Source of the DNA: Acidobacteriota bacterium
GTDB lineage: Bacteria; Acidobacteriota; Terriglobia; Bryobacterales; Bryobacteraceae
NCBI GenBank assembly: GCA_017307505.1
Contig: JAFKEE010000052.1
Span: 1-64,000 of the forward strand
Reading direction: 5' to 3'
Length of the DNA stretch: 64,000 nucleotides
In this document: piece by piece, positions 9,460-17,613 of the stretch
How positions within the stretch are numbered: position 1 is the stretch's first letter
Layout: each line of letters opens with the position of its first letter
Made by a program: the position numbers and the translations under genes
Notes under the pieces: generated by a model
Databases searched by the model: none
What the model was told of the DNA's origin: nothing
What the model saw: the letters and a program-made list of their open reading frames with translations, nothing else

Positions 9460-9933
9460 ATGAACCTCAGCGAAGTAAGACCGCCAAAGGGGCAAGTCAA
9501 AACCCAGCGCCGCGTTGGCCGCGGTATGGGTACCGGCCGTGGTAAGTACTCCGGTCGCGGCGCCAAGGGCGCCAAGTCGATCAGCGGATACTCCAAGATG
9601 CGCGGTTTCGAAGGCGGCCAGATGCCGCTGCACCGCCGTCTGCCGAAGCGTGGCTTCTCCAACGCCATCTTCAAGAAGGATTTTGCCGTCATCAATGTCG
9701 GAACCCTCGAAAAGCTGGAAGGCAATAGTTTCACGCCTGCCAGCCTCAAGGCAGCCGGCGTCATCAAGAAGTTGGGCGATGGCCTGAAGGTCCTGGCCAA
9801 CGGAGAACTGAAGCGTGCCATTACAGTGGAAGCGCACCTCTTCTCCGAAGCAGCGCAGGAAAAGATCAAGGCCGCCGGCGGCACCGTTACGGTGATCCCC
9901 CCGAAGGTCCGCCAGGAAAAGCCCGCTAAGTAG
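9460..9933 (+). CDS. rplO: 50S ribosomal protein L15
   Basis: L15 is a late-assembly 50S protein. The 157 residues carry the glycine-rich RNA-binding N-terminus (GRGMGTGRGKYSGRG), GFEGGQMPLHRRLPKRGF and a C-terminal ferredoxin-like domain. It precedes secY by 63 bases, the standard arrangement that links ribosome and translocon supply. Confidence 0.97.
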   Translation: MNLSEVRPPKGQVKTQRRVGRGMGTGRGKYSGRGAKGAKSISGYSKMRGFEGGQMPLHRRLPKRGFSNAIFKKDFAVINVGTLEKLEGNSFTPASLKAAGVIKKLGDGLKVLANGELKRAITVEAHLFSEAAQEKIKAAGGTVTVIPPKVRQEKPAK

Positions 9934-9996
9934 TCGTTTTCGGGAAGCGCCGCGTGCCGGGAGCATGGCGGCGCATTCGCATCAGCAAGGCAGCCC

Positions 9997-11400
9997 ATGC
10001 AAAAGTTTTTCGAAGCTCTGGCCAACATCTTCCGGGTACCCGATCTGCGGAACCGTGTGTTGTTCACACTCGGCCTGCTCGCAGTCTACCGGTTGGGCGC
10101 GGCGATCCCGATCCCAGGTGTGGACGCGATCAAGTTCGAGGAGTTCTTCCGCCGCAATCAGGGGACGCTCTTCGGATTTCTGGACCTGTTCTCCGGCGGT
10201 CAGTTCCGTAAACTGACGGTCTTCGCGCTCGGCATCATGCCGTATATTACGTCCTCGATCGTCCTGCAATTGCTGACGATCGTCGTGCCGACTCTGGAAA
10301 AGCTCCAGAAGGAAGGCGAGCTGGGACGTCGCAAGATCACGCAATGGACTCGCTACCTGACCGTTGGCTTGGGTCTTATGCAGTCGCTCTTCATCGCGAC
10401 GGCTCTGCAGCGCCAGGGGAACTTTGTGGTGAACCCGGGTTTTGGGTTCATCGCCATGACGATGCTGACACTGACCACCGGTACGGCGTTCATCATGTGG
10501 CTGGGCGAACAGATCACTGAGCGCGGTGTCGGCAACGGCATGTCTCTCATTATCTTTGCCGGCATCGTTGCCGGCCTGCCCGCCGCCATCGGCAACGTTT
10601 ATCAGAACACGTTTGTCACCAATACCTGGCACCCGCTTCAGTTGATCATCATCCTGGTGATGATGGTGGCGGTAGTCGCCTTCATCGTTCTGGTGGAGCG
10701 TGGCGAACGGCGCATCCCGGTACAGTACGCCAAGCGCGTGGTCGGGCGTCGCATGATGGGCGGACAGTCAACTCACCTGCCCCTGAAGGTCAATGCGGGC
10801 GGCGTGATTCCTGTCATCTTCGCCAGTTCGCTTCTGGCCTTTCCGCTCACGATGCTGAACATCCCGTTCATTGCCAACAACAAGTGGCTGTCGGGGTTCC
10901 TCAGCTCCATCCGCAGTGGAGAACCGCTGTACATCATCCTGTTCATCACGCTGATCATCTTCTTCTCGTTCTTCTACGTCAGCATCATCTTCAACCCGAA
11001 CGAAGCAGCCGACAACATGCGTAAGTACGGCGGCTTCATCCCGGGCATTCGGCCTGGCAAGAACACGGCCGATTACATGAATAAGATCCTGACGCGCATC
11101 ACCGTAGTTGGCGGTCTGTACCTGGCGATCCTATCGCTCATCCCCGAATTGATGATCGGTGGTATCAAGCTGCAGCACCTGCCCCCGGCAGTTCTCGGTA
11201 ACTGGATCGATGCCAACTTCCCGCGCTGGCTGCTGGATGGCCTCGGAGTCACGTTCGTCTTCGGCGGCACCTCGCTGCTGATCGTCGTCGGCGTGGCCAT
11301 GGACACGGTGAATCAGGTGGAGGCGCAGTTGATCATGCGCCACTATGAAGGGTTTACTCCGCGCGCGGGCCGCATTCGTGGCCGGCGTAGCGGAATGTAG
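9997..11400 (+). CDS. secY: Protein translocase subunit SecY
   Basis: SecY forms the membrane channel of the Sec translocon. The 467 residues predict ten membrane spans. Recognisable segments are the N-terminal FRVPDLRNRVLFTLGLLAVYRLGAA span region, the SecY signature GIMPYITSSIVLQLLT, the GNGMSLIIFAGI span, and the cytoplasmic loops ERRIPVQYAKR and FNPNEAADNMRKYGGFIPGIRPG that contact SecA and the ribosome. It sits between rplO and adk as in most spc operons. Confidence 0.98.
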   Translation: MQKFFEALANIFRVPDLRNRVLFTLGLLAVYRLGAAIPIPGVDAIKFEEFFRRNQGTLFGFLDLFSGGQFRKLTVFALGIMPYITSSIVLQLLTIVVPTLEKLQKEGELGRRKITQWTRYLTVGLGLMQSLFIATALQRQGNFVVNPGFGFIAMTMLTLTTGTAFIMWLGEQITERGVGNGMSLIIFAGIVAGLPAAIGNVYQNTFVTNTWHPLQLIIILVMMVAVVAFIVLVERGERRIPVQYAKRVVGRRMMGGQSTHLPLKVNAGGVIPVIFASSLLAFPLTMLNIPFIANNKWLSGFLSSIRSGEPLYIILFITLIIFFSFFYVSIIFNPNEAADNMRKYGGFIPGIRPGKNTADYMNKILTRITVVGGLYLAILSLIPELMIGGIKLQHLPPAVLGNWIDANFPRWLLDGLGVTFVFGGTSLLIVVGVAMDTVNQVEAQLIMRHYEGFTPRAGRIRGRRSGM

Positions 11401-11472
11401 TGATGGAATTCGTTTCGGGCTCCTCCCTGTTCGAGGAGAGCGCCCGCCGAGGCGTCAAGCAATAAGGTGCTT

Positions 11473-12150
11473 ATGCGGCAAACGGGCGACAAACTCCCGA
11501 AGGCATTGATCTTGTTCGGCCCCCCGGGATCGGGGAAGGGAACCCAGGCTGCTCTCCTCAAAGAGCAACTGCGGGTTCCACATATCTCCACTGGGGATAT
11601 GCTTCGCGAGCGGATTGCCACGGGCGACCCACTAGGGTTGCAGGTCAAGGATTTGATGCAGGCTGGCCGGCTGGTTCCTGACGAAGTCGTCAATCGGCTG
11701 GTGAATGATCGGATCTCTTTGCCGGATTGTGCGGGCGGGTTCATCCTGGATGGATATCCCCGTACGATTCAGCAGGCTGAGGTTCTGGATGGTGAATTGC
11801 GGGCGCGCGGTTTTCAGCCGGTGGTGATCCACTTGAAAGTGGATTACAATAGGATTATCGCGCGTATAGCAGGCCGCAGGCAGTGTCCTGTCTGTGGTGC
11901 GCTATACAGTCTCACTTCACACCCGCCCAAGTCCCCCGATATCTGCGACAACGAGGGCAGCCGGTTGGTGGTTCGTGACGACGACCGGGAAAGCGTGATT
12001 CGCGAGCGGCTGGAGGCTTACGACCGTCAGACCAGCCCCTTGTTGGCATACTTCGCCGCTTCCGGTGATGCGTTCCACGAGGTGGATGGCAGCGTAGGCA
12101 GCCCCCAGGTGATCCTCTCGGCGGTGTGTGCGGTACTGAGTTTGGAATGA
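11473..12150 (+). CDS. adk: Adenylate kinase
   Basis: Adenylate kinase interconverts ATP + AMP and 2 ADP in the cytoplasm. About 225 residues with the P-loop GPPGSGKGTQ, the AMP-binding GFILDGYPRTIQQ and a long lid. The lid holds Cys-x2-Cys-x16-Cys, the zinc-lid pattern, with Glu rather than Cys or Asp at the fourth position (CDNE). An ATG at 11473 has AAGG five bases upstream; a GTG at 11467 is the alternative. Its TGA overlaps the map ATG (ATGA). Confidence 0.96.
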   Translation: MRQTGDKLPKALILFGPPGSGKGTQAALLKEQLRVPHISTGDMLRERIATGDPLGLQVKDLMQAGRLVPDEVVNRLVNDRISLPDCAGGFILDGYPRTIQQAEVLDGELRARGFQPVVIHLKVDYNRIIARIAGRRQCPVCGALYSLTSHPPKSPDICDNEGSRLVVRDDDRESVIRERLEAYDRQTSPLLAYFAASGDAFHEVDGSVGSPQVILSAVCAVLSLE

Positions 12151-12917
12151 TTATCCGGAAGAGTCCTGCTGAACTTGAGAAGATGAGGCGTGCCGGCCTG
12201 CTGGTGCACGCGATCCTTCAGCAGGTTTCCGGCATGGCCCAGGTGGGTGTCTCGACCCATGACATGGAAGTCGTGGCCGAGAAGATGATGAAGGACGCTG
12301 GGGCGAAACCGGCGTTCAAGGGATACTATGTACCGGCGGCGGGGAGTAAATACCCCTTCGTTCTGTGCACTTCAGTGAATGATGAAGTGGTGCATGGGAT
12401 GCCGTCGGCCAAGCGGGTTTTGAAATCGGGCGACATCGTCTCGATCGACACTGGGGTCAGTCTGGAAGGCTACTTTGGTGACTCGGCGGTGACCGTACCG
12501 GTGGGCGAAGTCAGTGATGAGGTGAAGAAGTTGTTGCGGGTGACGGAAGAGTCCCTTCAACTGGCCATCGGGCAGATGAAAGCCGGAAACCGGCTTTTCG
12601 ACGTCTGTAGTGCAGTGGAACGCCACGTCACCTCGAACGGGTTTTCCATCGTTCGCGAGTTTGTGGGGCACGGGATCGGAACCTCGCTGCATGAAGAGCC
12701 TCAGGTTCCCAACTACGTGGACCGGCGCAACGAGAATCCGAGGTTGAAAGAGGGCATGGTGCTCGCCATCGAGCCGATGGTGAATGCGGGCCGGCCCGAA
12801 ACAAAGGTTTTGTCCGATCGCTGGACAGCGGTTACGAAGGACGGCAGCAATGCGGCCCATTTCGAACACTGTGTAGCGATTACCGCCAACGGACCATGGG
12901 TTCTGACCCGGCCGTAA
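12147..12917 (+). CDS. map: Methionine aminopeptidase, type I
   Basis: MetAP removes the initiator methionine from nascent proteins. The 256 residues carry the five metal ligands of the pita-bread fold: Asp in VSIDTGV, Asp in YFGDSAVT, His in FVGHGIG, Glu in LAIEPMV and Glu in HFEHCVAI. I place the start at the ATG that overlaps the adk stop; the result begins MIIRKSPAELEKMRRAG, the usual type I start. No SH3-binding or zinc-finger extension is present. Confidence 0.96.
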   Translation: MIIRKSPAELEKMRRAGLLVHAILQQVSGMAQVGVSTHDMEVVAEKMMKDAGAKPAFKGYYVPAAGSKYPFVLCTSVNDEVVHGMPSAKRVLKSGDIVSIDTGVSLEGYFGDSAVTVPVGEVSDEVKKLLRVTEESLQLAIGQMKAGNRLFDVCSAVERHVTSNGFSIVREFVGHGIGTSLHEEPQVPNYVDRRNENPRLKEGMVLAIEPMVNAGRPETKVLSDRWTAVTKDGSNAAHFEHCVAITANGPWVLTRP

Positions 12918-13138
12918 GCGCGGGCCGCGGGCCTGGCGCCGGCGGTGAAGTGGTGGAGATTTTGCCGGCGTCCACTTATCTGGTGGAACTGGCGGATCGC
13001 CGCCGGGTGGTAGCCCATCTGGCATCGGCGGTCCAGCGTGGGTTTGTGCGGCTCCGGCTGCGGGATCGAGTCGAGGTGGAATTGACTGCCGGCGACCCGA
13101 ATCGCGGGCGGATCGTAAAAGTTTTGAAGAGCGACTAG
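12896..13138 (+). CDS. infA: Translation initiation factor IF-1, divergent
   Basis: An 80-residue OB-fold protein placed where infA normally sits (map-infA-rpmJ). From GEVVEILPASTYLVEL through RRRVVAHLASAVQRGFVRLRLRDRVEVEL to DPNRGRIVKV it follows the IF-1 pattern strand by strand. It lacks the usual MAKEDxIEMQG start and has an Arg-rich central loop instead. The ATG lies 22 bases inside map in another frame, so translation is probably coupled. I am confident of the family and less so of the exact start; a paralogous canonical infA elsewhere in the genome is possible. Confidence 0.85.
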   Translation: MGSDPAVSAGRGPGAGGEVVEILPASTYLVELADRRRVVAHLASAVQRGFVRLRLRDRVEVELTAGDPNRGRIVKVLKSD

Positions 13139-13150
13139 AAGAGGCACGAG

Positions 13151-13264
13151 ATGAAAGTTCGGGCGTCGGTCAAGAAAATGTGCGATAAGTGCAAGATTAT
13201 CAACCGCGAAGGTGTGGTGCGAGTGATCTGCACGAACCCCAAGCATAAGCAGCGGCAGGGCTAG
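13151..13264 (+). CDS. rpmJ: 50S ribosomal protein L36, zinc type
   Basis: A 37-residue protein starting [14 protein letters not shown] and ending KHKQRQG. The Cys-x2-Cys ... Cys-x4-His pattern (C11, C14, C27, H32) is the zinc ribbon of the C+ form of L36. A GAGGCACGAG tract precedes the ATG. It stands between infA and rpsM, the standard position. Confidence 0.96.
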   Translation: MKVRASVKKMCDKCKIINREGVVRVICTNPKHKQRQG

Positions 13265-13284
13265 TAGGAGAATCGAGGAAAGCT

Positions 13285-13668
13285 ATGGCGCGTATCGCAG
13301 GTGTGGATCTGCCGGCTCGCAAGCGGGCTGAAATTGGCCTTACATACATTTATGGGATCGGGCGCACCCGTGCGAAGTCGATCCTGCATCGGGCTCACAT
13401 CGACCCGAACAAGAAGATCGCGGATTTAACAGAAGAAGAAGTAGCCCACATCCGTCAGATCCTGGAAGACGAAGGGGCCGTGGAAGGCGATCTCCGCAAG
13501 GAGATCTCGATGAACATCAAGCGGCTCATCGAGATGGGGTCCTACCGGGGCCTGCGTCATCGCCGCAGCCTGCCGGTGCGTGGTCAGCGCAGCCATACGA
13601 ACGCCAGAACGCGGAAGGGTCCGCGCCGTGGCACCGTGGCCAACAAGAAGAAAGCCGGAGTGAAGTAA
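13285..13668 (+). CDS. rpsM: 30S ribosomal protein S13
   Basis: S13 forms the head-to-50S bridge and contacts P-site tRNA. It has 127 residues with [26 protein letters not shown] split across the start, the helix-two-turn-helix region, and the basic tail [15 protein letters not shown]. It opens the alpha-operon section. AGGAG sits upstream of the ATG. Confidence 0.97.
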   Translation: MARIAGVDLPARKRAEIGLTYIYGIGRTRAKSILHRAHIDPNKKIADLTEEEVAHIRQILEDEGAVEGDLRKEISMNIKRLIEMGSYRGLRHRRSLPVRGQRSHTNARTRKGPRRGTVANKKKAGVK

Positions 13669-13705
13669 GCGGAGCTCGAGCGCAGGATAGGAGTGGACGT
13701 TCAAG

Positions 13706-14113
13706 ATGGCGAAACAGCAAGCTAAGGCCAGCAAGAAGAAATCCTTCAAGAAGAAGGAAAAAAAGAGCGTACCGGTTGGCTACTGCCACATCCAGGCTAC
13801 GTTCAACAATACGATCGTCACCTTCACCGACCCCATCGGCAACACCCTGGCTTGGTCCAGTTCGGGTTCCCTCGGGTTCCGTGGTTCGCGCAAGGGCACG
13901 CCGTTCGCTGCCCAGCAAGCGTCTCTCACCGCTGCCAACAAGGCGAAGGAAAGCGGCCTGCGCCAGGTGGAAGTGCGTGTTGCCGGCCCCGGCTCCGGCC
14001 GTGAGTCCGCGATCCGCGCCCTGGCTACCGCCGGGATCGAGGTTCGCACCATCCGCGACACGACGCCCATCCCGCACAACGGCTGCCGCCCGCCGAAGAA
14101 GCGCCGCGTCTGA
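13706..14113 (+). CDS. rpsK: 30S ribosomal protein S11
   Basis: S11 lies on the 30S platform near the mRNA exit. The 135 residues begin with a lysine-rich extension ([15 protein letters not shown]) and then the core: [47 protein letters not shown] and the C-terminal [19 protein letters not shown]. It is followed by a 214-base gap before rpsD, unusual inside this otherwise tight operon. Confidence 0.97.
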   Translation: MAKQQAKASKKKSFKKKEKKSVPVGYCHIQATFNNTIVTFTDPIGNTLAWSSSGSLGFRGSRKGTPFAAQQASLTAANKAKESGLRQVEVRVAGPGSGRESAIRALATAGIEVRTIRDTTPIPHNGCRPPKKRRV

Positions 14114-14327
14114 TCACGCAGCATCTTCAGGCTGCTGTGTTTCCCGCAGTTGGCGAGAAACGTGCAAGCGGCGCATGAAGCGTGTAATATTGTAAATGGC
14201 CTTCATATGGCCAGGAATTGAGGACCGGGCCCTGTGCCCGGCTTCCTCTTGTTAAGCAGGATGAAGGAAAGCTTCCCCAGCGTTCCGTAAACTGCACCTC
14301 ATCAGCAGGTAGTTCGAAGGAGGTCCT
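14114..14327 (+). promoter_or_regulatory. Structured 214-base leader upstream of rpsD
   Basis: The gap contains two clear inverted repeats: TGGCC/GGCCA at 14197-14201 and 14209-14213, and CCGGGC/GCCCGG at 14225-14230 and 14236-14241, the latter followed by a pyrimidine-rich CTTCCTCTTGTT. A GCAGC/GCTGC pair lies near the start. A strong AAGGAGGT at 14317-14324 serves rpsD. S4 autoregulates its operon through leader RNA in other bacteria, so an S4-responsive or attenuating leader is a reasonable guess; nothing in the sequence proves it. Confidence 0.4.
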
Positions 14328-14960
14328 TTGGCTCGTTACATTGGTCCCGTCTGCCGGCAGTGCCGGCGCGAGGGCATGAAACTCTTCTTAAAAGGCGCAC
14401 GTTGTTTCAGTGAAAAGTGCGCCATCGAAAAGCGCAATTTTCCTCCGGGACAGCATGGTAAAGACCGTAAGCCGAAGATCGTCGGCTACGGACTGCAGCT
14501 TCGTGAAAAGCAGAAGGCGAAGCGTTTTTACGGCGTAGGAGAAATCCAGTTCCGCAATCTGTTCGAGAAGGCCGTTCGCCAGAAGGGCGTTACGGGCGAA
14601 AATCTCCTCGGCATGCTGGAGCGCCGTCTGGACAATATCGTCCACAAGATCGGTTTTGGCACTTCCCGGGCGATGGCCCGCCAGTTCGTCCGGCATGGAC
14701 ACATTGCTGTCAACGGACACAAGGTTGACATTCCTTCGTACATCGTGCGGCCCAACGACCTTGTTGAGGTGCGCGAAAAGTCGAAGCAGAATTCGGCAAT
14801 CCAGGGTGCCATCGAGGCGACTGCCCACCTGCCCGCCCCCAACTGGATCGAGGTAGATCGCGAGAATCTGAAGGCGCGCGTGCTGTCTCAGCCGAAGCGC
14901 GAAGATCTCGTCCAGATCAAGCTCGAAGAACAGCTGATCGTCGAGTTGTACTCGAAGTAA
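14328..14960 (+). CDS. rpsD: 30S ribosomal protein S4
   Basis: S4 nucleates 30S assembly. The 210 residues have [16 protein letters not shown], a Cys-rich N-terminal zinc-type region (CRQC, then C and C further on), and the S4 RNA-binding domain ([30 protein letters not shown]). The start is TTG at 14328, selected because it follows AAGGAGGT by three bases and gives the standard S4 beginning. Confidence 0.96.
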   Translation: MARYIGPVCRQCRREGMKLFLKGARCFSEKCAIEKRNFPPGQHGKDRKPKIVGYGLQLREKQKAKRFYGVGEIQFRNLFEKAVRQKGVTGENLLGMLERRLDNIVHKIGFGTSRAMARQFVRHGHIAVNGHKVDIPSYIVRPNDLVEVREKSKQNSAIQGAIEATAHLPAPNWIEVDRENLKARVLSQPKREDLVQIKLEEQLIVELYSK

Positions 14961-14972
14961 GAGGAGCGTGCG

Positions 14973-16016
14973 ATGTTCAAAGGATTCCAGAAACCCAAGC
15001 GGCTGGTCGCAAATACCGAAACTCTCACCGAACGGTATGGCATGTTCACCGCGCAGCCGTTCGAGCGCGGTTTCGGGACGACCATCGGCAACGCGCTGCG
15101 CCGTATCCTGCTGAGCTCCATCGAGGGGGCCGCGATTACCGCGGTCCGCATCGACGGCGTCGAGCACGAGTTCAGCCCGATCCCCGGCGTGGTGGAAGAC
15201 GCCACGGACATCATCCTGAACCTTAAGCAAGTTCCGTTTAAGATGATGGACGATAGCGTCAAGACCATCACTCTGCGCGTTGACCAGCCCGGCGAAGTCA
15301 CGTCGGCGATGATCGAAACGGGACCGGACATGGAGGTCCTTGACCGGAACCTCCACATTGCAACTGTCTCGGCCGCGGGCAAACTCCACATCGAAATGCG
15401 CATGAAGCAGGGCCGCGGCTATATCAGCCGGGACCGCAACTTCGATGAAGACCTCCCCGTCGGCTATATCCCCATCGACTCCGTTCATTCTCCTGTCCGC
15501 AAGGTGAAGTACACCGTCGAAGCAGCTCGTCTGGGCCAGATGACGGACTATGACAAGCTGATTCTCGAACTGTGGACAAACGGCGCTGTTTCCCCTCAGG
15601 ATGCCGTTGGCATGGCCGCCAAGCTCCTGAAGGACCATATGGCCATCTTCATCAACTTCGAGGAAACCCCCGATGTGGTGGAAGAGCCGGTGGAGCGCGC
15701 CGCGGGCCACATGAACGAGATCCTGAACCGCTCTGTCGAAGAGCTCGAACTCAGTGTCCGTTCCTACAACTGCCTGAAGAACGCGAATATCCAAACGATC
15801 GGCGACCTGGTCCAGAAGACCGAAGCCGAAATGTTGCGGACCAAGAACTTTGGCCGCAAGTCGTTGAACGAAATCAAGGAGATCCTCGCCGGGCTCGGAC
15901 TCTCCTTTGGCATGAAGATCGATGCGTCCGGCCGTCTGATCGGGCCCAGCGGTTCGCCCAGCCCGATTACCGGCGACGACGAAGAAGACGAGAATGCCCA
16001 GTTGGCGGGTGAGTAA
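14973..16016 (+). CDS. rpoA: RNA polymerase alpha subunit
   Basis: Alpha dimerises to scaffold RNA polymerase assembly. Residues about 1-235 form the N-terminal domain ([19 protein letters not shown] is the dimerisation signature). After a linker, the C-terminal domain holds the two helix-hairpin-helix units that contact UP elements and activators ([37 protein letters not shown]). The 347 residues end in an acidic tail (DDEEDENAQ). It lies 12 bases after rpsD. Confidence 0.98.
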   Translation: MFKGFQKPKRLVANTETLTERYGMFTAQPFERGFGTTIGNALRRILLSSIEGAAITAVRIDGVEHEFSPIPGVVEDATDIILNLKQVPFKMMDDSVKTITLRVDQPGEVTSAMIETGPDMEVLDRNLHIATVSAAGKLHIEMRMKQGRGYISRDRNFDEDLPVGYIPIDSVHSPVRKVKYTVEAARLGQMTDYDKLILELWTNGAVSPQDAVGMAAKLLKDHMAIFINFEETPDVVEEPVERAAGHMNEILNRSVEELELSVRSYNCLKNANIQTIGDLVQKTEAEMLRTKNFGRKSLNEIKEILAGLGLSFGMKIDASGRLIGPSGSPSPITGDDEEDENAQLAGE

Positions 16017-16045
16017 CACTCGCGGGAGAGCCTAGGAGAAGCGAA

Positions 16046-16510
16046 ATGAGACACAAGAGAGCTGGTTTTAAGTTAAAGCGGGACACGAGCGCCCGCCGTG
16101 CCCTCCTGCGCGGGTTGGTCACCAGTGTGATTGAGAGCGAAGGCGAGCGGATTGTCACCACGGTGCCCAAGGCCAAGGCGGCCAAGCCGTTGCTGGAAAA
16201 GATGATCACTCTGGCCAAGCAGGACACGCTTCACACCCGCCGTCAGGCTGCGTCTTTCCTGATGACGCCGGCGTCAGTCAAGAAACTCTTCGACAAGCTG
16301 GGGCCCCGTTTCGCCCAGCGCAATGGCGGCTATTCGCAGATCGTTCGCGTCGGTTGGCGGAAGGGTGACGGTGCGGAGCAGGCCATCCTGCAACTCGTCG
16401 GCTCCCAGTTGATCAAGCGCGCGGAAGACCGTGCCAAGCGCCGTGAAGAACGCCTCAAGGCCATGCGCGAAGGGCGCGAAGCTGAAGAGGGCGGCGAAGC
16501 GGCCGAGTAG
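16046..16510 (+). CDS. rplQ: 50S ribosomal protein L17
   Basis: L17 is the last gene of the ribosomal superoperon. Residues 1-120 form the family core ([24 protein letters not shown], then [17 protein letters not shown]). The 154-residue protein carries an Arg/Glu-rich C-terminal extension ([15 protein letters not shown] onward). A strong intrinsic terminator starts 32 bases after its stop. Confidence 0.97.
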   Translation: MRHKRAGFKLKRDTSARRALLRGLVTSVIESEGERIVTTVPKAKAAKPLLEKMITLAKQDTLHTRRQAASFLMTPASVKKLFDKLGPRFAQRNGGYSQIVRVGWRKGDGAEQAILQLVGSQLIKRAEDRAKRREERLKAMREGREAEEGGEAAE

Positions 16511-16541
16511 ATTCAACCATTTACAACTAGTTAGCTTATAA

Positions 16542-16573
16542 AGCGGGCGCTCTTCGGAGCGCCCGCTTTTTTT
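16542..16573 (+). terminator. Intrinsic terminator of the ribosomal superoperon
   Basis: A perfect 11-bp stem (AGCGGGCGCTC at 16542-16552 and GAGCGCCCGCT at 16557-16567) closes a TTCG tetraloop on a C-G pair, the extra-stable UUCG loop, and is followed by a run of T residues to 16573. Confidence 0.97.
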
Positions 16574-16644
16574 GTGTCCGCACACGGGAGCAATGGCGTA
16601 CAGAGCGAAGTAGAAGAATATGAGTGGAAGAGGCTAATATAGTG

Positions 16645-16673
16645 TTGACAAGAACCGCAGTAGATCGTATATT
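16645..16673 (+). promoter_or_regulatory. Sigma-70-type promoter of the hsp20 gene
   Basis: TTGACA at 16645-16650 is a perfect -35 box. A 17-base spacer leads to TATATT at 16668-16673. The predicted start of transcription near 16680 gives a leader of about 30 bases. There is no CIRCE inverted repeat or heat-shock-sigma pattern beside it. Confidence 0.85.
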
Positions 16674-16683
16674 GGGATTGTTA

Positions 16684-16703
16684 GAACTTCTTGATAGGAG
16701 ATC
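16684..16703 (+). promoter_or_regulatory. Shine-Dalgarno-masking hairpin, candidate RNA thermometer
   Basis: CTTCT at 16687-16691 pairs with the Shine-Dalgarno AGGAG at 16696-16700 across a four-base TGAT loop (one U-G pair). An A-A mismatch is followed by GA/TC pairs on the outside. The hairpin fills most of the short leader. The arrangement resembles fourU/ROSE-like elements that open on heating upstream of small heat-shock genes; the assignment is by position and pairing only. Confidence 0.5.
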
Positions 16704-16710
16704 AGTAGAT

Positions 16711-17166
16711 ATGAGCAACCTCACCCGTCGTAGCCCCTTCGCTTCCTTCGAGACCTTCCCCAACGTCGGCCTCTCTCTCTTCGAGGACACACTCAATCGA
16801 TTCCTCTCCGAATCGCCCACGTCGCGCCCCTGGTCGCCCGCTGTCGATATCGCTGAGAATGAGAACGAGCTCACCCTCATCGCTGATATTCCCGGCGTCA
16901 AACTCGAGGAGATCGACATCAAGATCGAGGACGGCACCTTGAGCCTGAGCGGCAAACGCGAGTTCGAGAAGAAGCAGGAGAAGGGCGGTTACCACCGCAT
17001 CGAACGCAGCTATGGCTCCTTCCAGCGCGTCTTCTCCTTGCCTGAAACGGTCGATGTGGAGAAGGTCTCCGCGCAGTTCGACAGCGGCGTCCTGAAGGTC
17101 TCCCTGCCCAAGAAGGAAGTAGCCAAGCCGAAGAGCGTGAAGATCTCGGTTGGCAGCGCCAACTAA
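16711..17166 (+). CDS. Small heat-shock protein, Hsp20 family
   Basis: An ATP-independent holdase chaperone. The 151 residues comprise an N-terminal arm (SNLTRRSPFASFETF), an alpha-crystallin domain from about residue 42 (PAVDIAENENELTLIADIPG through GVLKVSLPK), and a short tail with a V-x-I-type motif (SVKISV) used in oligomer assembly. I chose the ATG at 16711 because it has TAGGAG ten bases upstream and lies after the promoter; earlier in-frame codons would precede the transcription start. It is monocistronic or weakly linked to the next gene. Confidence 0.95.
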   Translation: MSNLTRRSPFASFETFPNVGLSLFEDTLNRFLSESPTSRPWSPAVDIAENENELTLIADIPGVKLEEIDIKIEDGTLSLSGKREFEKKQEKGGYHRIERSYGSFQRVFSLPETVDVEKVSAQFDSGVLKVSLPKKEVAKPKSVKISVGSAN

Positions 17167-17193
17167 GCCGCTCCCAATTCTGTACTTTCCCGT

Positions 17194-17223
17194 AGCCGGT
17201 TGCCTCCCCGGGGGCAGCCGGCT
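17194..17223 (+). terminator. Possible terminator after hsp20
   Basis: AGCCGG at 17194-17199 and CCGGCT at 17218-17223 form the base of a long stem. It continues through a T-G wobble and TGCC/GGCA to a small loop. Only a weak T-rich stretch follows (TTACTATCATT), so termination may be partial. Confidence 0.45.
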
Positions 17224-17238
17224 TACTATCATTGGGCT

Positions 17239-17601
17239 ATGCCCAAACTGATAGCAGCACCTACTCGCATTGAAGCCGCTGGAACTTTGCCGAAGCTGAT
17301 CGATGAGTATGTCGGCTGCGTGAACTCCGGCGACTCGAAAGTCTCTGTAGCTCACATGCGCTCACCCGGTGGCTGGCAGGAACCCGGCCAACGCCCGGAA
17401 TTTGATGAGTTTACCGTCGTACTCAACGGTATGTTGAGGGTCGAATTCGAAGGCGGCACGCTTGATGTGGAAGCCGGCCAGGCGGTTCACACTCTATCCG
17501 GCGAATGGATCCGCTACTCCACACCCAGGCCCGAGGGCGCCGAATACATCGCGATCTGTCTGCCTGCATTCACGCCGGCCACTGTCCATCGGGATCAGTA
17601 A
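17239..17601 (+). CDS. Cupin-fold protein
   Basis: A 120-residue single-domain protein of the cupin_2 type: a beta-barrel pattern with VVLNGMLRVEFEGG and DVEAGQAVHT. In the first cupin motif the usual HxH is absent (the region reads GGWQEPGQRPEFDEF), while the histidine of the second motif is kept, so metal binding is doubtful. Start ATG at 17239 gives MPKLIAAPTRIEAAG; longer versions would run into the preceding hairpin. Substrate unknown. It converges on the TonB-C gene 12 bases away. Confidence 0.8.
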   Translation: MPKLIAAPTRIEAAGTLPKLIDEYVGCVNSGDSKVSVAHMRSPGGWQEPGQRPEFDEFTVVLNGMLRVEFEGGTLDVEAGQAVHTLSGEWIRYSTPRPEGAEYIAICLPAFTPATVHRDQ

Positions 17602-17613
17602 TCGCGGCCGCCG

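Noticed and set aside
14150-14190. Internal promoter before rpsD based on TTGGCG and TAATAT
   Set aside because: The spacing between the hexamers is 29 bases, far from the 16-18 expected.
14388-16019. A 543-codon open frame on the - strand
   Set aside because: It runs antisense through rpsD and rpoA, both unmistakable; the antisense product is low-complexity and not gene-like.
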